Positions 9,423 through 19,236 of a stretch of DNA of 64,000 nt are shown here, piece by piece (the first letter of the stretch is position 1; the number at the start of each line of letters is the position of its first letter). Source of the DNA: JACRCT01 sp049841135 (GTDB taxonomy: Bacteria; Myxococcota; Myxococcia; Myxococcales; UBA5297); NCBI GenBank assembly GCA_049841135.1, contig JASGHK010000004.1, positions 992,001 to 1,056,000 on the forward strand, given 5' to 3'. Position numbers and translations under genes: made by a program. A model generated the notes under the pieces. It did not search any database, was not told where the DNA came from, and was given only the letters and a program-made list of their open reading frames with translations.

Positions 9423-9937
9423 GGAGCCACCTCCGCCGGATCGCCGGCCTTGTGCCGGCTTTCTTTGCCCTCAGGGGCGCCGGGCAACGGAATGCCGTCC
9501 CAGGACAGGCTCTGGTACTCGGTGAACGGGCCCAGCTTGCGGACGCGCTCGGTGGTGTCGTTGACCACGTCGCGCCACTTGCCGCCCTCGGAGGCGCTGA
9601 CCCAGCTGAACGTGATCCGGTCGGTGTCGACGCCCATGAACCCCAGGATGTCCCGGAAGATCGCGAAGCGCCGGCGCGCGTGGTAGTTGCCCGCCGTGTA
9701 GTGGCAGTCCGCGGGGTGGCAGCCGGAGACGATGACGCCGTCGGCACCGCGCTCGAAGGCCTTGGTGACGAAGAGCGGGTCGATGCGCCCGGTGCACGGC
9801 AGCCGGACGACGCGGACGTTGGCCGCCATCTGCAGGCGGCTGGTGCCCGCGAGGTCCGCGCCGGTGTACGTGCACCAGTTGCAGACGAACGCGACGACCT
9901 TGGGCTCGAACTCTTTGCTCGTGTTCGGTTCGGTCAT
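9419..9937 (-). CDS. flxD: FlxD / MvhD-type hydrogenase iron-sulfur subunit
   Basis: A 172-residue protein with the MvhD fold: FVCNWCTY near the N terminus, LPCTGRIDP, then SGCHPADCHY, whose Cys residues bind the 2Fe-2S cluster that passes electrons to HdrA. It starts 15 bases downstream of hdrA and overlaps flxC. In methanogens MvhD links a hydrogenase to HdrABC; in Flx-Hdr complexes FlxD plays the same bridging part. No hydrogenase catalytic subunit is encoded nearby, which supports NADH (via FlxA) as the electron donor. Confidence 0.85.
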   Translation of the reverse strand: MTEPNTSKEFEPKVVAFVCNWCTYTGADLAGTSRLQMAANVRVVRLPCTGRIDPLFVTKAFERGADGVIVSGCHPADCHYTAGNYHARRRFAIFRDILGFMGVDTDRITFSWVSASEGGKWRDVVNDTTERVRKLGPFTEYQSLSWDGIPLPGAPEGKESRHKAGDPAEVAP

Positions 9938-9952
9938 GGTGGTTGGAATCCC

Positions 9953-11971
9953 CTAGAGCGCGTTGATGGCCGCGAAGATCTGGGCGTCGGTGAAGCCTTG
10001 CAGCTCGACCTTCTTCGACGGGCAGGTCGCCTGGCAGGTGCCACAGCCCTGGCACACGCCCTTGTTGACGTAGGCGACCACCCTCACCAGCTCGCCCTTC
10101 TTGTTCTTGATCTCCTTGCGCTCCACCGCGCCGTACGGGCAGACGCGCTCGCAGTGGAAGCAGCCGGCGCAGCCGGTCTCGTCGACGACGGCGACGGTCG
10201 GCTCGCGCTCGAGCTCCTTGTTGCTGAAGAGCCCCAGCACCTTGGTCGCGGCGCCCGAGGCCATCGACACCGAGTCCGGGATGTCGCGCGGAGCCTGGCA
10301 GGCGCCGGCGACGTAGATGCCCGCGGTGTTGGTCTCCACCGGTCGCAGCTTGGGGTGGGCCTCGTTGACGAAGCCGTGGCCGTCGTAGCTGACCGAGAGC
10401 TTCTGGGCGAGCGACTCGATGCCCGGCTGCGGCCGCATCGCCGTCGCCAGCACCACCATGTCCGCGTCGATGACCATGGGCCCGCCGCCGAGCGTGTCGA
10501 CGCCATAGACCTTGATGACGTCCCCGTCACGCTCGAGCTTGCTGACGCGCCCGCGTAGGTAGATGGCGCCTTCCTCTTCGATCGCCCGGCGCGCGAACTC
10601 GTCGTAGCCCTTACCGGCCGCGCGGATGTCCATGTAGAAGACGTACGCCTTCCCGTCGTGGACCTTGTGGCGGTAGAGCATCGTGTGCTTGGCGACGTAC
10701 ATGCAGCAGATCTTGCTGCAGTACTCCATGCCCTTGGCCGGGTCGCGCGAGCCGATGCACTGCAGGAAGACGATCTTCTTGGGCTCCTTGCCGTCGCTGG
10801 GCCGCAGGATCTTGCCGCCGGTGGGCCCGGAGGCCGAGGCCAGTCGCTCGAACTGCAGGCCGTCGATGACGTCGGGGATGGTCCCGTAGCCGTACTCGCC
10901 GTAGCCCTTCAGCTTCTCGTTCGGTTGATCCTTGCCGATCGAATAGAGCTGGTAGCCGGTGGCGACGACGATGGCGCCGACCTTCACGTCGGTGAACGTG
11001 TCCGTCTGCTCGTAGTTGACGGCCTGGCGCCCGCAGACCTCCTTGCACTTGGCGCAGGCGTCCTTCTTCAGGTTCTTCGCGCGGCCCTTGAAGAGCGCGC
11101 AGTTGGCGCGGTCGATGACCGGGATGTTGGGGACGGCCTGCGGGAACGGCACGTAGATGGCGGTGCGCTTGCCCAGCCCCTGCTCGAACTCGCTGGGGAT
11201 CTTCTTGTTCGGGCAGACCTTCTGGCACTCGCCGCAGCCGTTGCACTTGTCCTCGTCGACCGAGCGGGCCTTGCGGCGGATCTTCACGCTGAAGTTGCCA
11301 ATGTAGCCCGAGACCGACTCGACCTCGCTGTACGCCAGGAGCTTGATGCGCGGGTGCTGGTACGCCTCGACCATGCGCGGGGTGAGGATGCACTGGCTGC
11401 AGTCGAGCGTCGGGAACGTCTCGGAGAGCTGGCTCATGTGCCCGCCGATCGAAGGCTCCTTCTCGACCAGCACGACTTCCCCACCGCCGTCGGCGATGTC
11501 CAGCGCCGCCTGGATGCCGGCGATGCCGCCGCCGATGACCAGCGCGCGCCGCTCGATGGGGATGCGGATGGGCTGCAGCGGCTGGTTGCGCTTGACCTTC
11601 TCGACGATGGCTCGGCCGAGCGCGATCGACTTCTCCGTGGCCTCGGCCTTGTCCTCATGGATCCACGAGCAGTGCTCGCGGATGTTGGCCATCTCGCACA
11701 GGTACGGGTTGAGCCCCTGCGCCGAGCACGCCCGGCGGAAGGTCTTCTCGTGCATGCGCGGCGAGCAGGCGGCGACGACGACGCCGTCGAGCTTCTTCTC
11801 CGCGATGGCCTGCTTCACCAGCAGCTGGCCAGGGTCGGAACACATGTACTTGTAGTCCTGGGCGTGGACCACTCCGGGCAGCTCGCCCAGGGCCTTGGCG
11901 GTGGCCGGGCAGTCCACCGTCCGCGCGATGTTCTCGCCGCAGTGACAAACGAAGACGCCGATACGGGACAT
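9953..11971 (-). CDS. hdrA: Heterodisulfide reductase subunit A-like flavoprotein
   Basis: A 672-residue HdrA. The N terminus has VFVCHCGENI and CSPRMHEKTF, the FAD-binding motif is VIGGGIAGIQAALDIADGG (about residues 150-170), followed by ferredoxin-type motifs CNGCGECQKVCP in the middle and CAGCFHCERVCP and CQGCGTCQATCP at the C terminus. Bifurcating HdrA proteins use the FAD to split an electron pair between a low-potential carrier (ferredoxin) and a high-potential disulfide. Length is normal for the family. ATG at 11971, 16 bases after the hdrB stop. Which disulfide is reduced in this organism (DsrC-type or other) is unknown; no dsrC lies in the window. Confidence 0.9.
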   Translation of the reverse strand: MSRIGVFVCHCGENIARTVDCPATAKALGELPGVVHAQDYKYMCSDPGQLLVKQAIAEKKLDGVVVAACSPRMHEKTFRRACSAQGLNPYLCEMANIREHCSWIHEDKAEATEKSIALGRAIVEKVKRNQPLQPIRIPIERRALVIGGGIAGIQAALDIADGGGEVVLVEKEPSIGGHMSQLSETFPTLDCSQCILTPRMVEAYQHPRIKLLAYSEVESVSGYIGNFSVKIRRKARSVDEDKCNGCGECQKVCPNKKIPSEFEQGLGKRTAIYVPFPQAVPNIPVIDRANCALFKGRAKNLKKDACAKCKEVCGRQAVNYEQTDTFTDVKVGAIVVATGYQLYSIGKDQPNEKLKGYGEYGYGTIPDVIDGLQFERLASASGPTGGKILRPSDGKEPKKIVFLQCIGSRDPAKGMEYCSKICCMYVAKHTMLYRHKVHDGKAYVFYMDIRAAGKGYDEFARRAIEEEGAIYLRGRVSKLERDGDVIKVYGVDTLGGGPMVIDADMVVLATAMRPQPGIESLAQKLSVSYDGHGFVNEAHPKLRPVETNTAGIYVAGACQAPRDIPDSVSMASGAATKVLGLFSNKELEREPTVAVVDETGCAGCFHCERVCPYGAVERKEIKNKKGELVRVVAYVNKGVCQGCGTCQATCPSKKVELQGFTDAQIFAAINAL

Positions 11972-11987
11972 GGTTGTCTATCTCCGT

Positions 11988-12878
11988 CTAGGCCTGGGGG
12001 GCGGGCAGCTGTTGCTGGGGCGGGCTGGCGAGCGCCTGCAGGACGCCCGCTGCGCTCACGAAGTGCCGCTTGAGGCCCAGCGTGGCCGGGTCGACCTTGA
12101 GCGACAGGCCGACGAGCTGCGTGAGGAAGAGGATGGGCAGGCCGAGGGCTTCGCCGCGGGCCTCCATCGCCGACTGGCGCAGGTCGAGGTTGGAGTGGCA
12201 CATGGGGCATGCGACGACGACCGCCTGGGCGCCCGCGTCCTTGGCGCTCTGGAGGATGCTGCGGCCCATGCGGACGACCGAGGCGGTGCGCGAGAGCGAG
12301 AAGCCCGCGCCACAGCACTCGAGCCGCTTCGACCACTTGACCGGCGTGGCGCCGCAGGCCGAGACGACCTCCTCCATCGAGGTCGGGTTCTCGGGGTCGT
12401 CGAACTGGGCGATCTCCGGCGGGCGGACGAGCAGGCAGCCGTAGTAGCAGGCGACCTTGAGGCCCGCGAGCGGAGTGGCCTTGGCCTTGAGGTCCTTGGC
12501 CAGGCCCTGGAGCATGCCGACGACGTTGAGGACCTCGACCGAGTTCTGGAACGGCCGCTTGAGCATCGGCGTGACGGTCTTGGCCAGCGCCGCGTCCTTC
12601 TTCAGCTCGTGGCGCGCGGTGGCCAGCCGGCTGAAGCAGGCCGCGCAGGGCGCCATCACCTGCTTGTGGCCCATGGTCTCGGCCAGCGAGAGATTTCGGG
12701 CAGCCAGCGAGACCGCCAGCAGATGGTCGGTGGCGTGGGCCGAGGAGGCGCCGCAGCACGACCAGTCGTGGATCTCGTCGAGCTCGACGCCGAGGGGACC
12801 GGCGATCGCCTTGAGCGACAGGTCGAACTCCTTGGCGCCGGAGTGGAGCGAGCAGCCGGGGAAGTATCCGAGCTTCAC
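11988..12878 (-). CDS. hdrB: Heterodisulfide reductase subunit B-like protein
   Basis: A 296-residue protein with two CCG (cysteine-rich) domains: SWSCCGASSAH-like DWSCCGASS with an upstream CSLHSG and a CAACF, and ECCGAGFSL with an upstream CYYGC and a CPMCHSN. In HdrB these bind the noncubane 4Fe-4S clusters where the disulfide is cleaved. Begins at a GTG (12878) whose first bases overlap the hdrC stop as GTGA. The short C-terminal Pro/Gln tail has no known role. Confidence 0.88.
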   Translation of the reverse strand: MKLGYFPGCSLHSGAKEFDLSLKAIAGPLGVELDEIHDWSCCGASSAHATDHLLAVSLAARNLSLAETMGHKQVMAPCAACFSRLATARHELKKDAALAKTVTPMLKRPFQNSVEVLNVVGMLQGLAKDLKAKATPLAGLKVACYYGCLLVRPPEIAQFDDPENPTSMEEVVSACGATPVKWSKRLECCGAGFSLSRTASVVRMGRSILQSAKDAGAQAVVVACPMCHSNLDLRQSAMEARGEALGLPILFLTQLVGLSLKVDPATLGLKRHFVSAAGVLQALASPPQQQLPAPQA

Positions 12879-13459
12879 GAGTGGACCTCCTTCTCCTTCA
12901 TCTCTTGGCGGTGCTTCTCGCAGGCCTCGAAGATGCCGCGGACCTCGTCCTTGCCGTCGATGTTGCTGGCGGAGAGGGCGAGCTTGCCGCGCAGGTACAT
13001 GCCGGGGGCGTTGAGCACGTCGTCGAAGAGGGCGCCGGTGCGCAGCTTGTAGTCGAACACCAGGCCGAACTCGAAGACCCGGCCGTGGCTCTTGATCTGG
13101 TCGAGGAACGCCTGGTGGAAGGCGCGGATGCGGCGCGGGGCGATGGCCGGGTCGGCGCGGAAGACCAGCTCGCGCAGGCCGTCGATGAGCCGCGCCGGGT
13201 CGACCTCGTTCGGGCAGCGCGCCGAGCAGGTCTCGCAGGTCGCGCACAGCCACATCGACGGGTCGGACATCAGCCGCTCGCGCTGGTCGAGCTGCGCCAG
13301 GCGGAGCAGCTGGTGCGTCTTGAGCGGCATCTCCTCGGCCATGGGGCAGCCGGCGGAGCACTTGCCGCACTGATAGCACGCGGCGACGTTGAGTCCGGTC
13401 GTCCGCTTCAGCTCGCCAGCCAGCGAGCTGTCGTGGTGATTCGAGGCGTGATCGCTCAC
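12875..13459 (-). CDS. hdrC: Heterodisulfide reductase subunit C-like protein
   Basis: A 194-residue protein with two 4Fe-4S motifs, CYQCGKCSAGCP and CATCETCSARCP, followed by helical sequence, as in soluble HdrC. It passes electrons between HdrA and HdrB. It is the first gene of the operon. I chose the GTG at 13459 because it follows a GGAGG site by 8 bases; an ATG 75 bases further upstream would add residues that do not look like HdrC. Confidence 0.87.
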   Translation of the reverse strand: MSDHASNHHDSSLAGELKRTTGLNVAACYQCGKCSAGCPMAEEMPLKTHQLLRLAQLDQRERLMSDPSMWLCATCETCSARCPNEVDPARLIDGLRELVFRADPAIAPRRIRAFHQAFLDQIKSHGRVFEFGLVFDYKLRTGALFDDVLNAPGMYLRGKLALSASNIDGKDEVRGIFEACEKHRQEMKEKEVHS

Positions 13460-13546
13460 GGAGAGCCTCCAGGCCGCGGGCTTCGAAAGGCAGGAAGGGC
13501 TCGCGGCGCGCGTCTGGAGTACCCCCTCGCCCAAATGGGATCAAGC

Positions 13547-13566
13547 ACTGTCGTCGGACGGACAGT
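13547..13566. promoter_or_regulatory. Dyad upstream of the hdr-flx operon
   Basis: ACTGTC and GACAGT form a perfect 6-bp inverted repeat with an 8-base spacer, about 90 bases upstream of hdrC in the 282-base divergent gap. It could be an operator for the operon or for the plus-strand gene at 13742. No further sign of function; nothing else is recognised in this gap. Confidence 0.3.
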
Positions 13567-13741
13567 CAGCTGCGGAAGCGCGAAAATCCTCAAGAAGTCA
13601 GACAGCCTTGGGCGGGCCATTCGCCGCGCTAATGGTGCCTTCGCAGGGCGTGTGGGAGGATTCGGGACACTCGCTTCGTCCGACTCGCAACCACTAGGAG
13701 TTGGTGTGCCCCTCTCCTGACTGCACGACCCGGGACCTGCC

Positions 13742-16700
13742 ATGACCCAACGAGCCCTCGCGCGGACCCTCGGCCTGCTGACTCTCGGCCTCTGCCTGCT
13801 GCCGACCTCGACGGCCCTCGCCCACTGGTGCAACTGCTTGTGGGCCTCCGGCTACAACCTCGTCGTCCGGCCCGCGCAGGACTCGGTGAGCGTCGCGGCG
13901 GGGACCCCGGCGACGCTGGACGTCTACGTCCAGAACAACATGGGTTACCCGCTGCTGAGCTTCGTGCTCACCGCCAAGGCCACCGGCTACACCATCAACG
14001 TCTCCGGTCCTTCGCCCAAGGTCCTCAACTACCTGATGCCCGGCGAGAAGCTGAAGAAGACCCTCACCATCACGCGCTCGACCGCGGCCACGCTCAACGT
14101 CGAGTCCATCGACTTCTACGTCAGCTTCGGCAACGCCGGTCAGAGCAACGTCTACGGCATCTACTCCTCGCCCCACAACGCGGTGGCCATCCGGAAGACC
14201 GACGGCACGCTCGCCCCTGCGGCCTTGGGCGGGCTCGGGAGCGGTGGAAGCGGCGACCAGGGCATGTACCTGCGCAACATGGCGCTCGCCGACTACGGCG
14301 ACCTCGCGGCGGCGCTCGACCGCACGCACCTGGTGTCGCCGAACCTCCCAGGGCTGATGGAGGAGTACTGCTCCGGCCGCGGCTCTTGGGATCACAGCAA
14401 CGTGAACTCGCTCGTGAACACCTACTGCAAGGACCTCAGCACCACGACCTGCCCGGCGCGCTACACCGAGACGGCGCTGACCAAGTACGACGCTCAGCAC
14501 CTCTGGTCGGCGACTGCCCTGGTCGAGCGCAAGAGTGTCCTGGGAGCCTCGCGTATCGCGGCGCTGCGCGCTCGCTTCCAGTGCGGCTGGGCGGACGACA
14601 GCCCCGCAGCCCGCTACATCGCCGCCTTCGGGTTGGGCTACCTGGGTGACGACCCGACCGCGCGCACGTTCCTGACCGGCATCGTTAACGGAACCGGATC
14701 GGCCGCGGACAAGAACGTGGCCAAGGCGGCGCTCTTGCTCATGGGCCAGACGCAGTACTCGGCCGACGTCAACGCCTGCGCGGTCCCCACGGGCGACAGC
14801 TACGCCGCCAGCGTCTGCGCGGCGGCGGTGGGCATCATCGAGCGCAAGGACCAGCCGGTCATCGACGTGCTGTTGGCTCGCTCACGCTGGGAGTGCCCCG
14901 GCGACTGCGACGGCGGCGACCCCGCGGACCCCACCGGCTTCTTCGCCTCCCACCTGCTCTCGGTGGTCTCGTGGGACCGCCGCGGCTACGCGGCCAGCTC
15001 GGCGGACACCGGCGAGGCCAGCTACTACGGCCCGGGCGTCGTCGACACCGTGGCACCCAAGGTCCCCACCGGCATCTCCTGCACCGCCACCAACAACAGC
15101 GGCACGCTGCAGGCCCGGTGGAGCGCAGTCACCCAGGGCGTGGACAACAACCCCGAGCCCGGTACCGTCAGCTACCGCGTGTACTGGGACACCGCCCCGC
15201 ACGCCGGCTGCGCCAAGCCCTCGGACCCCGGCTGCAACTATGGCCACGTCGACCCCTCGACGGCCCTCTACCGCGACTACGCCAGCAGCACCGGCACCTC
15301 GACCTTCTACTACCGGATCACCGCGGTGGACGCGGCGGGCAACGAGAGCGCCTACTCCGACGAGGTCAACTGCGTTCCCAGGTACACGCCGGTGGCGAAC
15401 CTCTCGTGCACGCCCTCCAGCGGGCCCGCTCCGCTCGACGTCACCTGCGACGCCTCGGGGAGCACCGACTCGAACGGCGCCTCGGACATCACCACCTACA
15501 GCTTCAAGCTCGACTCCGCCCCGGCGAGCGCGGGCGCGACCAAGACCGCGGCCTACTCCGGCCTCGCCCAGGGCGGCCACGTCGTCATCCTCACCGTCAC
15601 CGATTCCACCTCGCTGACCAACACCACCACCCGGAGCATCACCGTGGGCGCGCCTCCGGGCCCCGACGCCGGACCGGCAGGGCTGGACGCCGCGGCCCCG
15701 CCGGGTCCCGACGCCTCCTCCACCCCAGGGCCCGACGCGTCCTCGGAGCCGCTGGACGCAGGCGTGCCCGTCCCGCCCGACGCCGCCTCCCCTGGGCCTG
15801 ACGCCGCCGCGCCGGGCCTCGACGCCGCAGCACCCGGTACCGACGCCGCCACCCTCGAGATGCCCATCGCCCAGGCCTCGGGCACGCCGGGCACCGGGGC
15901 GGCGCCGCTGCTGGTCTCGTTCGACTCCGCCGGCAGCAGCGATCCCCAGGGGCTCCCGCTCACCTTCACCTGGGATTTCGGCGACACCTCTCCGACGGCC
16001 AGCGGACCGACCGCGACGCACACCTACAACACCGCGGGAACCTACGTGGCGACGCTCACCGTGGCCAACTCCGCCGGGCTGAGCAACGTCGCCGCCGTCA
16101 TCACCGAAGTCAGGGAAGGCGCCAACCACCCGCCAGACCTCTCCACCGTCTCCGCCACGCCGCTGACCGGCACGGTGCCGCTCGAGGTCTCCTTCAACGC
16201 CGGCGGCGTCACCGACCCCGACGGCCACGCATTCACGCTCCGCTGGGACTTCGGCGACAACGCCAGCTCGACCGAGGCCTCGCCCAAGCACACCTACGCC
16301 GCCGTCGGCGTCTACACCGCGCGCATCTCCGCGCAGGACGACGGCACCCCCGCCATCGGCCCCGCCACCCGCGACTTCCGCATCGAGGTCACCGAGGCCT
16401 CCACGCCGAACCGCGCGCCGGACTGCTCCGCGGCGAGCGTCTCGCCCCTGTCCGGCAACGTGCCCTTCCTGATCACCCTCAACGCCTCCGGCTGCACCGA
16501 CCCCGATGGCGACCCGCTGACCTACGAGTGGCGCGTGCCGACCTCGCTCACCACGCCCGACGTGGTCTTCACCACCGCCGAGGTCAGCTACACCTTCCCG
16601 GAGACGACCGCGGAGCGCGACGCGGCGCCGCTGACGCTCACCCTGCGCGACAACGGGACCCCGCCGCTCGAGTGCAGCCGGCAGTTCGAGATCGACATCA

Positions 16701-16855
16701 AGAGCCCCAGCGTCGGCCCGCCGCCCGTGGACCCGGACGCCACCTCGACCATCACCTCGGCGTGCGGGTGCTCGGCTTCGGCCGGCTCGTCCGGCGGATT
16801 CACGGCCACGCTCTTCGCGCTGGCGTTCCTGATGCGTCGGCGCCGGGCTTCATAG
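13742..16855 (+). CDS. Secreted PKD-domain protein with MYXO-CTERM-like tail
   Basis: A 1037-residue exported protein: signal peptide (about residues 1-27, ending TALA), a large Cys-containing N-terminal region without a recognised family (about 28-430), a fibronectin-like region (about 435-550, YRVYWDTA, YYRITAVDAAGN), a PKD-like segment, a low-complexity linker of repeated Gly-Pro-Asp-Ala/Leu-Asp-Ala-Ala units (about 640-705), and three PKD domains with the WDFGD motif twice. The C terminus is Gly/Ser, CGCSAS, a short hydrophobic helix and MRRRRAS, matching the MYXO-CTERM sorting signal that is thought to be lipidated and cut by myxosortase for surface display. The function is probably structural or adhesive; no catalytic motif is seen. 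Confidence 0.82.
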   Translation: MTQRALARTLGLLTLGLCLLPTSTALAHWCNCLWASGYNLVVRPAQDSVSVAAGTPATLDVYVQNNMGYPLLSFVLTAKATGYTINVSGPSPKVLNYLMPGEKLKKTLTITRSTAATLNVESIDFYVSFGNAGQSNVYGIYSSPHNAVAIRKTDGTLAPAALGGLGSGGSGDQGMYLRNMALADYGDLAAALDRTHLVSPNLPGLMEEYCSGRGSWDHSNVNSLVNTYCKDLSTTTCPARYTETALTKYDAQHLWSATALVERKSVLGASRIAALRARFQCGWADDSPAARYIAAFGLGYLGDDPTARTFLTGIVNGTGSAADKNVAKAALLLMGQTQYSADVNACAVPTGDSYAASVCAAAVGIIERKDQPVIDVLLARSRWECPGDCDGGDPADPTGFFASHLLSVVSWDRRGYAASSADTGEASYYGPGVVDTVAPKVPTGISCTATNNSGTLQARWSAVTQGVDNNPEPGTVSYRVYWDTAPHAGCAKPSDPGCNYGHVDPSTALYRDYASSTGTSTFYYRITAVDAAGNESAYSDEVNCVPRYTPVANLSCTPSSGPAPLDVTCDASGSTDSNGASDITTYSFKLDSAPASAGATKTAAYSGLAQGGHVVILTVTDSTSLTNTTTRSITVGAPPGPDAGPAGLDAAAPPGPDASSTPGPDASSEPLDAGVPVPPDAASPGPDAAAPGLDAAAPGTDAATLEMPIAQASGTPGTGAAPLLVSFDSAGSSDPQGLPLTFTWDFGDTSPTASGPTATHTYNTAGTYVATLTVANSAGLSNVAAVITEVREGANHPPDLSTVSATPLTGTVPLEVSFNAGGVTDPDGHAFTLRWDFGDNASSTEASPKHTYAAVGVYTARISAQDDGTPAIGPATRDFRIEVTEASTPNRAPDCSAASVSPLSGNVPFLITLNASGCTDPDGDPLTYEWRVPTSLTTPDVVFTTAEVSYTFPETTAERDAAPLTLTLRDNGTPPLECSRQFEIDIKSPSVGPPPVDPDATSTITSACGCSASAGSSGGFTATLFALAFLMRRRRAS

Positions 16856-17085
16856 GGACGTCCGCGGGAGCCGCGACAGGAGCTTGCTGAAGATAGGCAG
16901 CAATTCAGTGACATGAGCGCCGGCGGCTGACGGGCCAGGAGCCTGGCTCGCCAGCGCCTTCTCGGTCGTCTCGGCTGCCCCGCCTGGGGCGCGCCTGACG
17001 AATGCCCGCGCAGCGGCCTCAGAAAGTGATATCCCCGCCCCCCTTTTCTTGTGGTGGCTGACGACCGGTGGGGATCCGAGGACGC

Positions 17086-18684
17086 GTGCCCAACATCCAA
17101 GTGACGAATGTCTCCAAGGCGTACGGCGGAAAGAAGCTGTTCATCGACGTCGACGCCTCGTTCTCCGAAGGCCGGCGCTACGGCCTGACCGGGCCCAACG
17201 GCGCCGGGAAGTCGACCTTCATGAAGATCCTGTCGGGCGACCTGGCGCCGGATGCCGGCGAGGTCTCGCGGCCGAAGAAGACCTCCGTGCTCCGGCAGGA
17301 CCACTTCGCGTACGAGGACCGGCGCGTCCTCGACGTGGTGCTGATGGGCAACAAGGCCCTGTGGGCGGCCATGCAGGAGAAGGATCACCTGCTCGCCCTG
17401 GAGGACCTCACCGACCAGCACGGCATGCGCCTGGGCGAGCTGGAGATGGTGGTCGCCGAGGAGGACGGCTACACCGCGGAGTCGGACGCCAGCGACCTGC
17501 TGGCGCACCTGGGCATCCCCATCGAGGAGCACGAGAAGCCGATGAAGGAGCTGGCCGGTGGCCTGAAGCTACGGGTCCTGCTGGCCCAGGCGCTGTTCGG
17601 CAAGCCCGAGGCGCTGCTGCTCGACGAGCCCACCAACAACCTCGACCTCGACTCCATCCGCTGGCTCGAGAGCTTCCTCTGCGATTACCAAGGCGTGCTG
17701 ATCGCCATCTCCCACGACCGCCACTTCCTCAACACCATCTGCACGCACGTCGCCGACATCGACTACGAGACGATCATCACCTACACCGGCGGCTACGACG
17801 ACATGGTCGTGGCCAAGAGCCAGGTGCGCGCCCGGGTCGCCTCGGAGAACTCGGACAAGCAGAAGAAGATCGCCCAGCTCCAGGACTTCGTGGCGCGCTT
17901 CCACGCCGGCACCCGTGCCTCCCAGGTGCAGAGCCGCAAGAAGGAGATCGAGAAGCTGCAGCTGGCCGACCTGAAGAAGTCGAACATCGAGCGGCCGTTC
18001 ATCTCCTTCCAGCAGAACCGCCCGGCGGGCCGGCAGACGCTGGTGTTCAACGGCGTCACCAAGCGCTGGCCCGGCGTGGACGTCTGCGAGAAGTTCGACG
18101 CGCTGATCACCCGCGGCGAGAAGGTGGCGATCATCGGCCACAACGGCGTGGGCAAGACCACCCTCTGCAAGATGCTGGCGGGGAAGCTCTCGCCGGACGA
18201 GGGCAGCCTCACCTGGGGCCACGAGTCGAAGGTCGGCTATCTCCCCCAGGACCACCGCGACAGCATCCCCGGCGGCCAGACGGTGACGGAGTTCCTGCAC
18301 GACGTCGACCCGCGGGCCAACCTGGAGGAGATCCGCGGCCTGCTGGGCAAGATGCTCTTCAAGGGCGAAGAGGGCCTCAAGCCCACCGATGCCCTCTCGG
18401 GCGGCGAGACGGTGCGCCTGCTCTTCGCCAGGCTGATGCTGACCAAAGACAACGTGCTGGTCCTCGACGAGCCGACCAACCACCTCGACCTGGAGTCGAT
18501 CGTGGCGCTGGGGGACTCGCTCGTGCGCTACGAGGGGACCGCCTTCGTGGTCTCCCACGACCGCGACCTCATCAGCACCTTCGCCACCCGGCTCTTCGCC
18601 TTCACTCCGCGCGGCCTCATCGACTTCCAGGGCACCTACGACGAGTTCCTGGTGAAGCACGCCGACGACTACGAGCGGAGCTGA
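17086..18684 (+). CDS. ABC-F family ATPase (YbiT-like)
   Basis: A 532-residue soluble protein with two ABC ATPase domains and no membrane helix. First domain: Walker A GPNGAGKST, signature variant LAGGLKLR, Walker B LLLDEPTNNLDLDS. Second domain: GHNGVGKTT, LSGGETVRL, LVLDEPTNHLDLES. The domains are joined by a charged helical linker. This is the ABC-F layout of ribosome-associated translation factors (YbiT/EttA group) that act at the E site. I chose the GTG at 17086 since it follows GAGGA by 6 bases and matches the usual start (VPNIQVTNVSKAYG). Its stop codon abuts the stop of the convergent sufT gene with no gap. The 230 bases upstream hold no recognisable element. Confidence 0.9.
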   Translation: MPNIQVTNVSKAYGGKKLFIDVDASFSEGRRYGLTGPNGAGKSTFMKILSGDLAPDAGEVSRPKKTSVLRQDHFAYEDRRVLDVVLMGNKALWAAMQEKDHLLALEDLTDQHGMRLGELEMVVAEEDGYTAESDASDLLAHLGIPIEEHEKPMKELAGGLKLRVLLAQALFGKPEALLLDEPTNNLDLDSIRWLESFLCDYQGVLIAISHDRHFLNTICTHVADIDYETIITYTGGYDDMVVAKSQVRARVASENSDKQKKIAQLQDFVARFHAGTRASQVQSRKKEIEKLQLADLKKSNIERPFISFQQNRPAGRQTLVFNGVTKRWPGVDVCEKFDALITRGEKVAIIGHNGVGKTTLCKMLAGKLSPDEGSLTWGHESKVGYLPQDHRDSIPGGQTVTEFLHDVDPRANLEEIRGLLGKMLFKGEEGLKPTDALSGGETVRLLFARLMLTKDNVLVLDEPTNHLDLESIVALGDSLVRYEGTAFVVSHDRDLISTFATRLFAFTPRGLIDFQGTYDEFLVKHADDYERS

Positions 18685-19230
18685 CTACCAGTAGATGCCG
18701 GTCGCCAGCCTGGCCGCCTCGCTCATGCGGCTGGGCTCCCACGGCGGGTCGAGGACGATCTCCACCTGGACGTCCTTGACCTTGGGCAGCGCCCGCAGCT
18801 TGTCGAGCACCTCGTCGCGGATGATGTCCCCCATGCCGCACCCCGGCGCGGTCATGGTCATCGTCACGTGGACCTTGCTGCCGCCGCCTTCCGGGAGGTC
18901 GCTGATCTCCACGCCGTAGACCAGCCCCAGCTCGACGATGTCGACGGGGATCTCCGGGTCGTAGACCGTCTTGAGCTCGGCCTGGATGCGCTCCTCGAGC
19001 GTCAGGTCCTGCTCGGCCTTCACGTCCTTGGCCGGAGCCGTCTGTCCCACCACGTCGGCGTCGGCGGCGGCGATGCGCGCCAGGTACCCGTCTTCGGTCA
19101 TCACCGTGAACGAGCCGCCCAGCGCCTGGGAGACCACCACGCTCTCCCCCTTGCGCAGCTCGAGCTTCTCGCCGCTGGGGATGGCGGTGGCCAGGCAGTC
19201 GCGCGTCAGCTTGAAAGGTTCGCTCTTCAT
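18685..19230 (-). CDS. sufT: SufT family Fe-S assembly protein (MIP18/DUF59)
   Basis: A 181-residue protein: an N-terminal 60-residue beta-rich extension and a C-terminal DUF59/MIP18 domain with the hallmark VYDPEIPVDIVELGLVYGV and TMTAPGCGMGD segments and the conserved Cys in the latter. This long form is the SufT type, which helps mature Fe-S proteins. It is the last gene of the SUF operon, 6 bases after sufU, which fits the role. Confidence 0.9.
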   Translation of the reverse strand: MKSEPFKLTRDCLATAIPSGEKLELRKGESVVVSQALGGSFTVMTEDGYLARIAAADADVVGQTAPAKDVKAEQDLTLEERIQAELKTVYDPEIPVDIVELGLVYGVEISDLPEGGGSKVHVTMTMTAPGCGMGDIIRDEVLDKLRALPKVKDVQVEIVLDPPWEPSRMSEAARLATGIYW

Positions 19231-19236
19231 CGTGGC

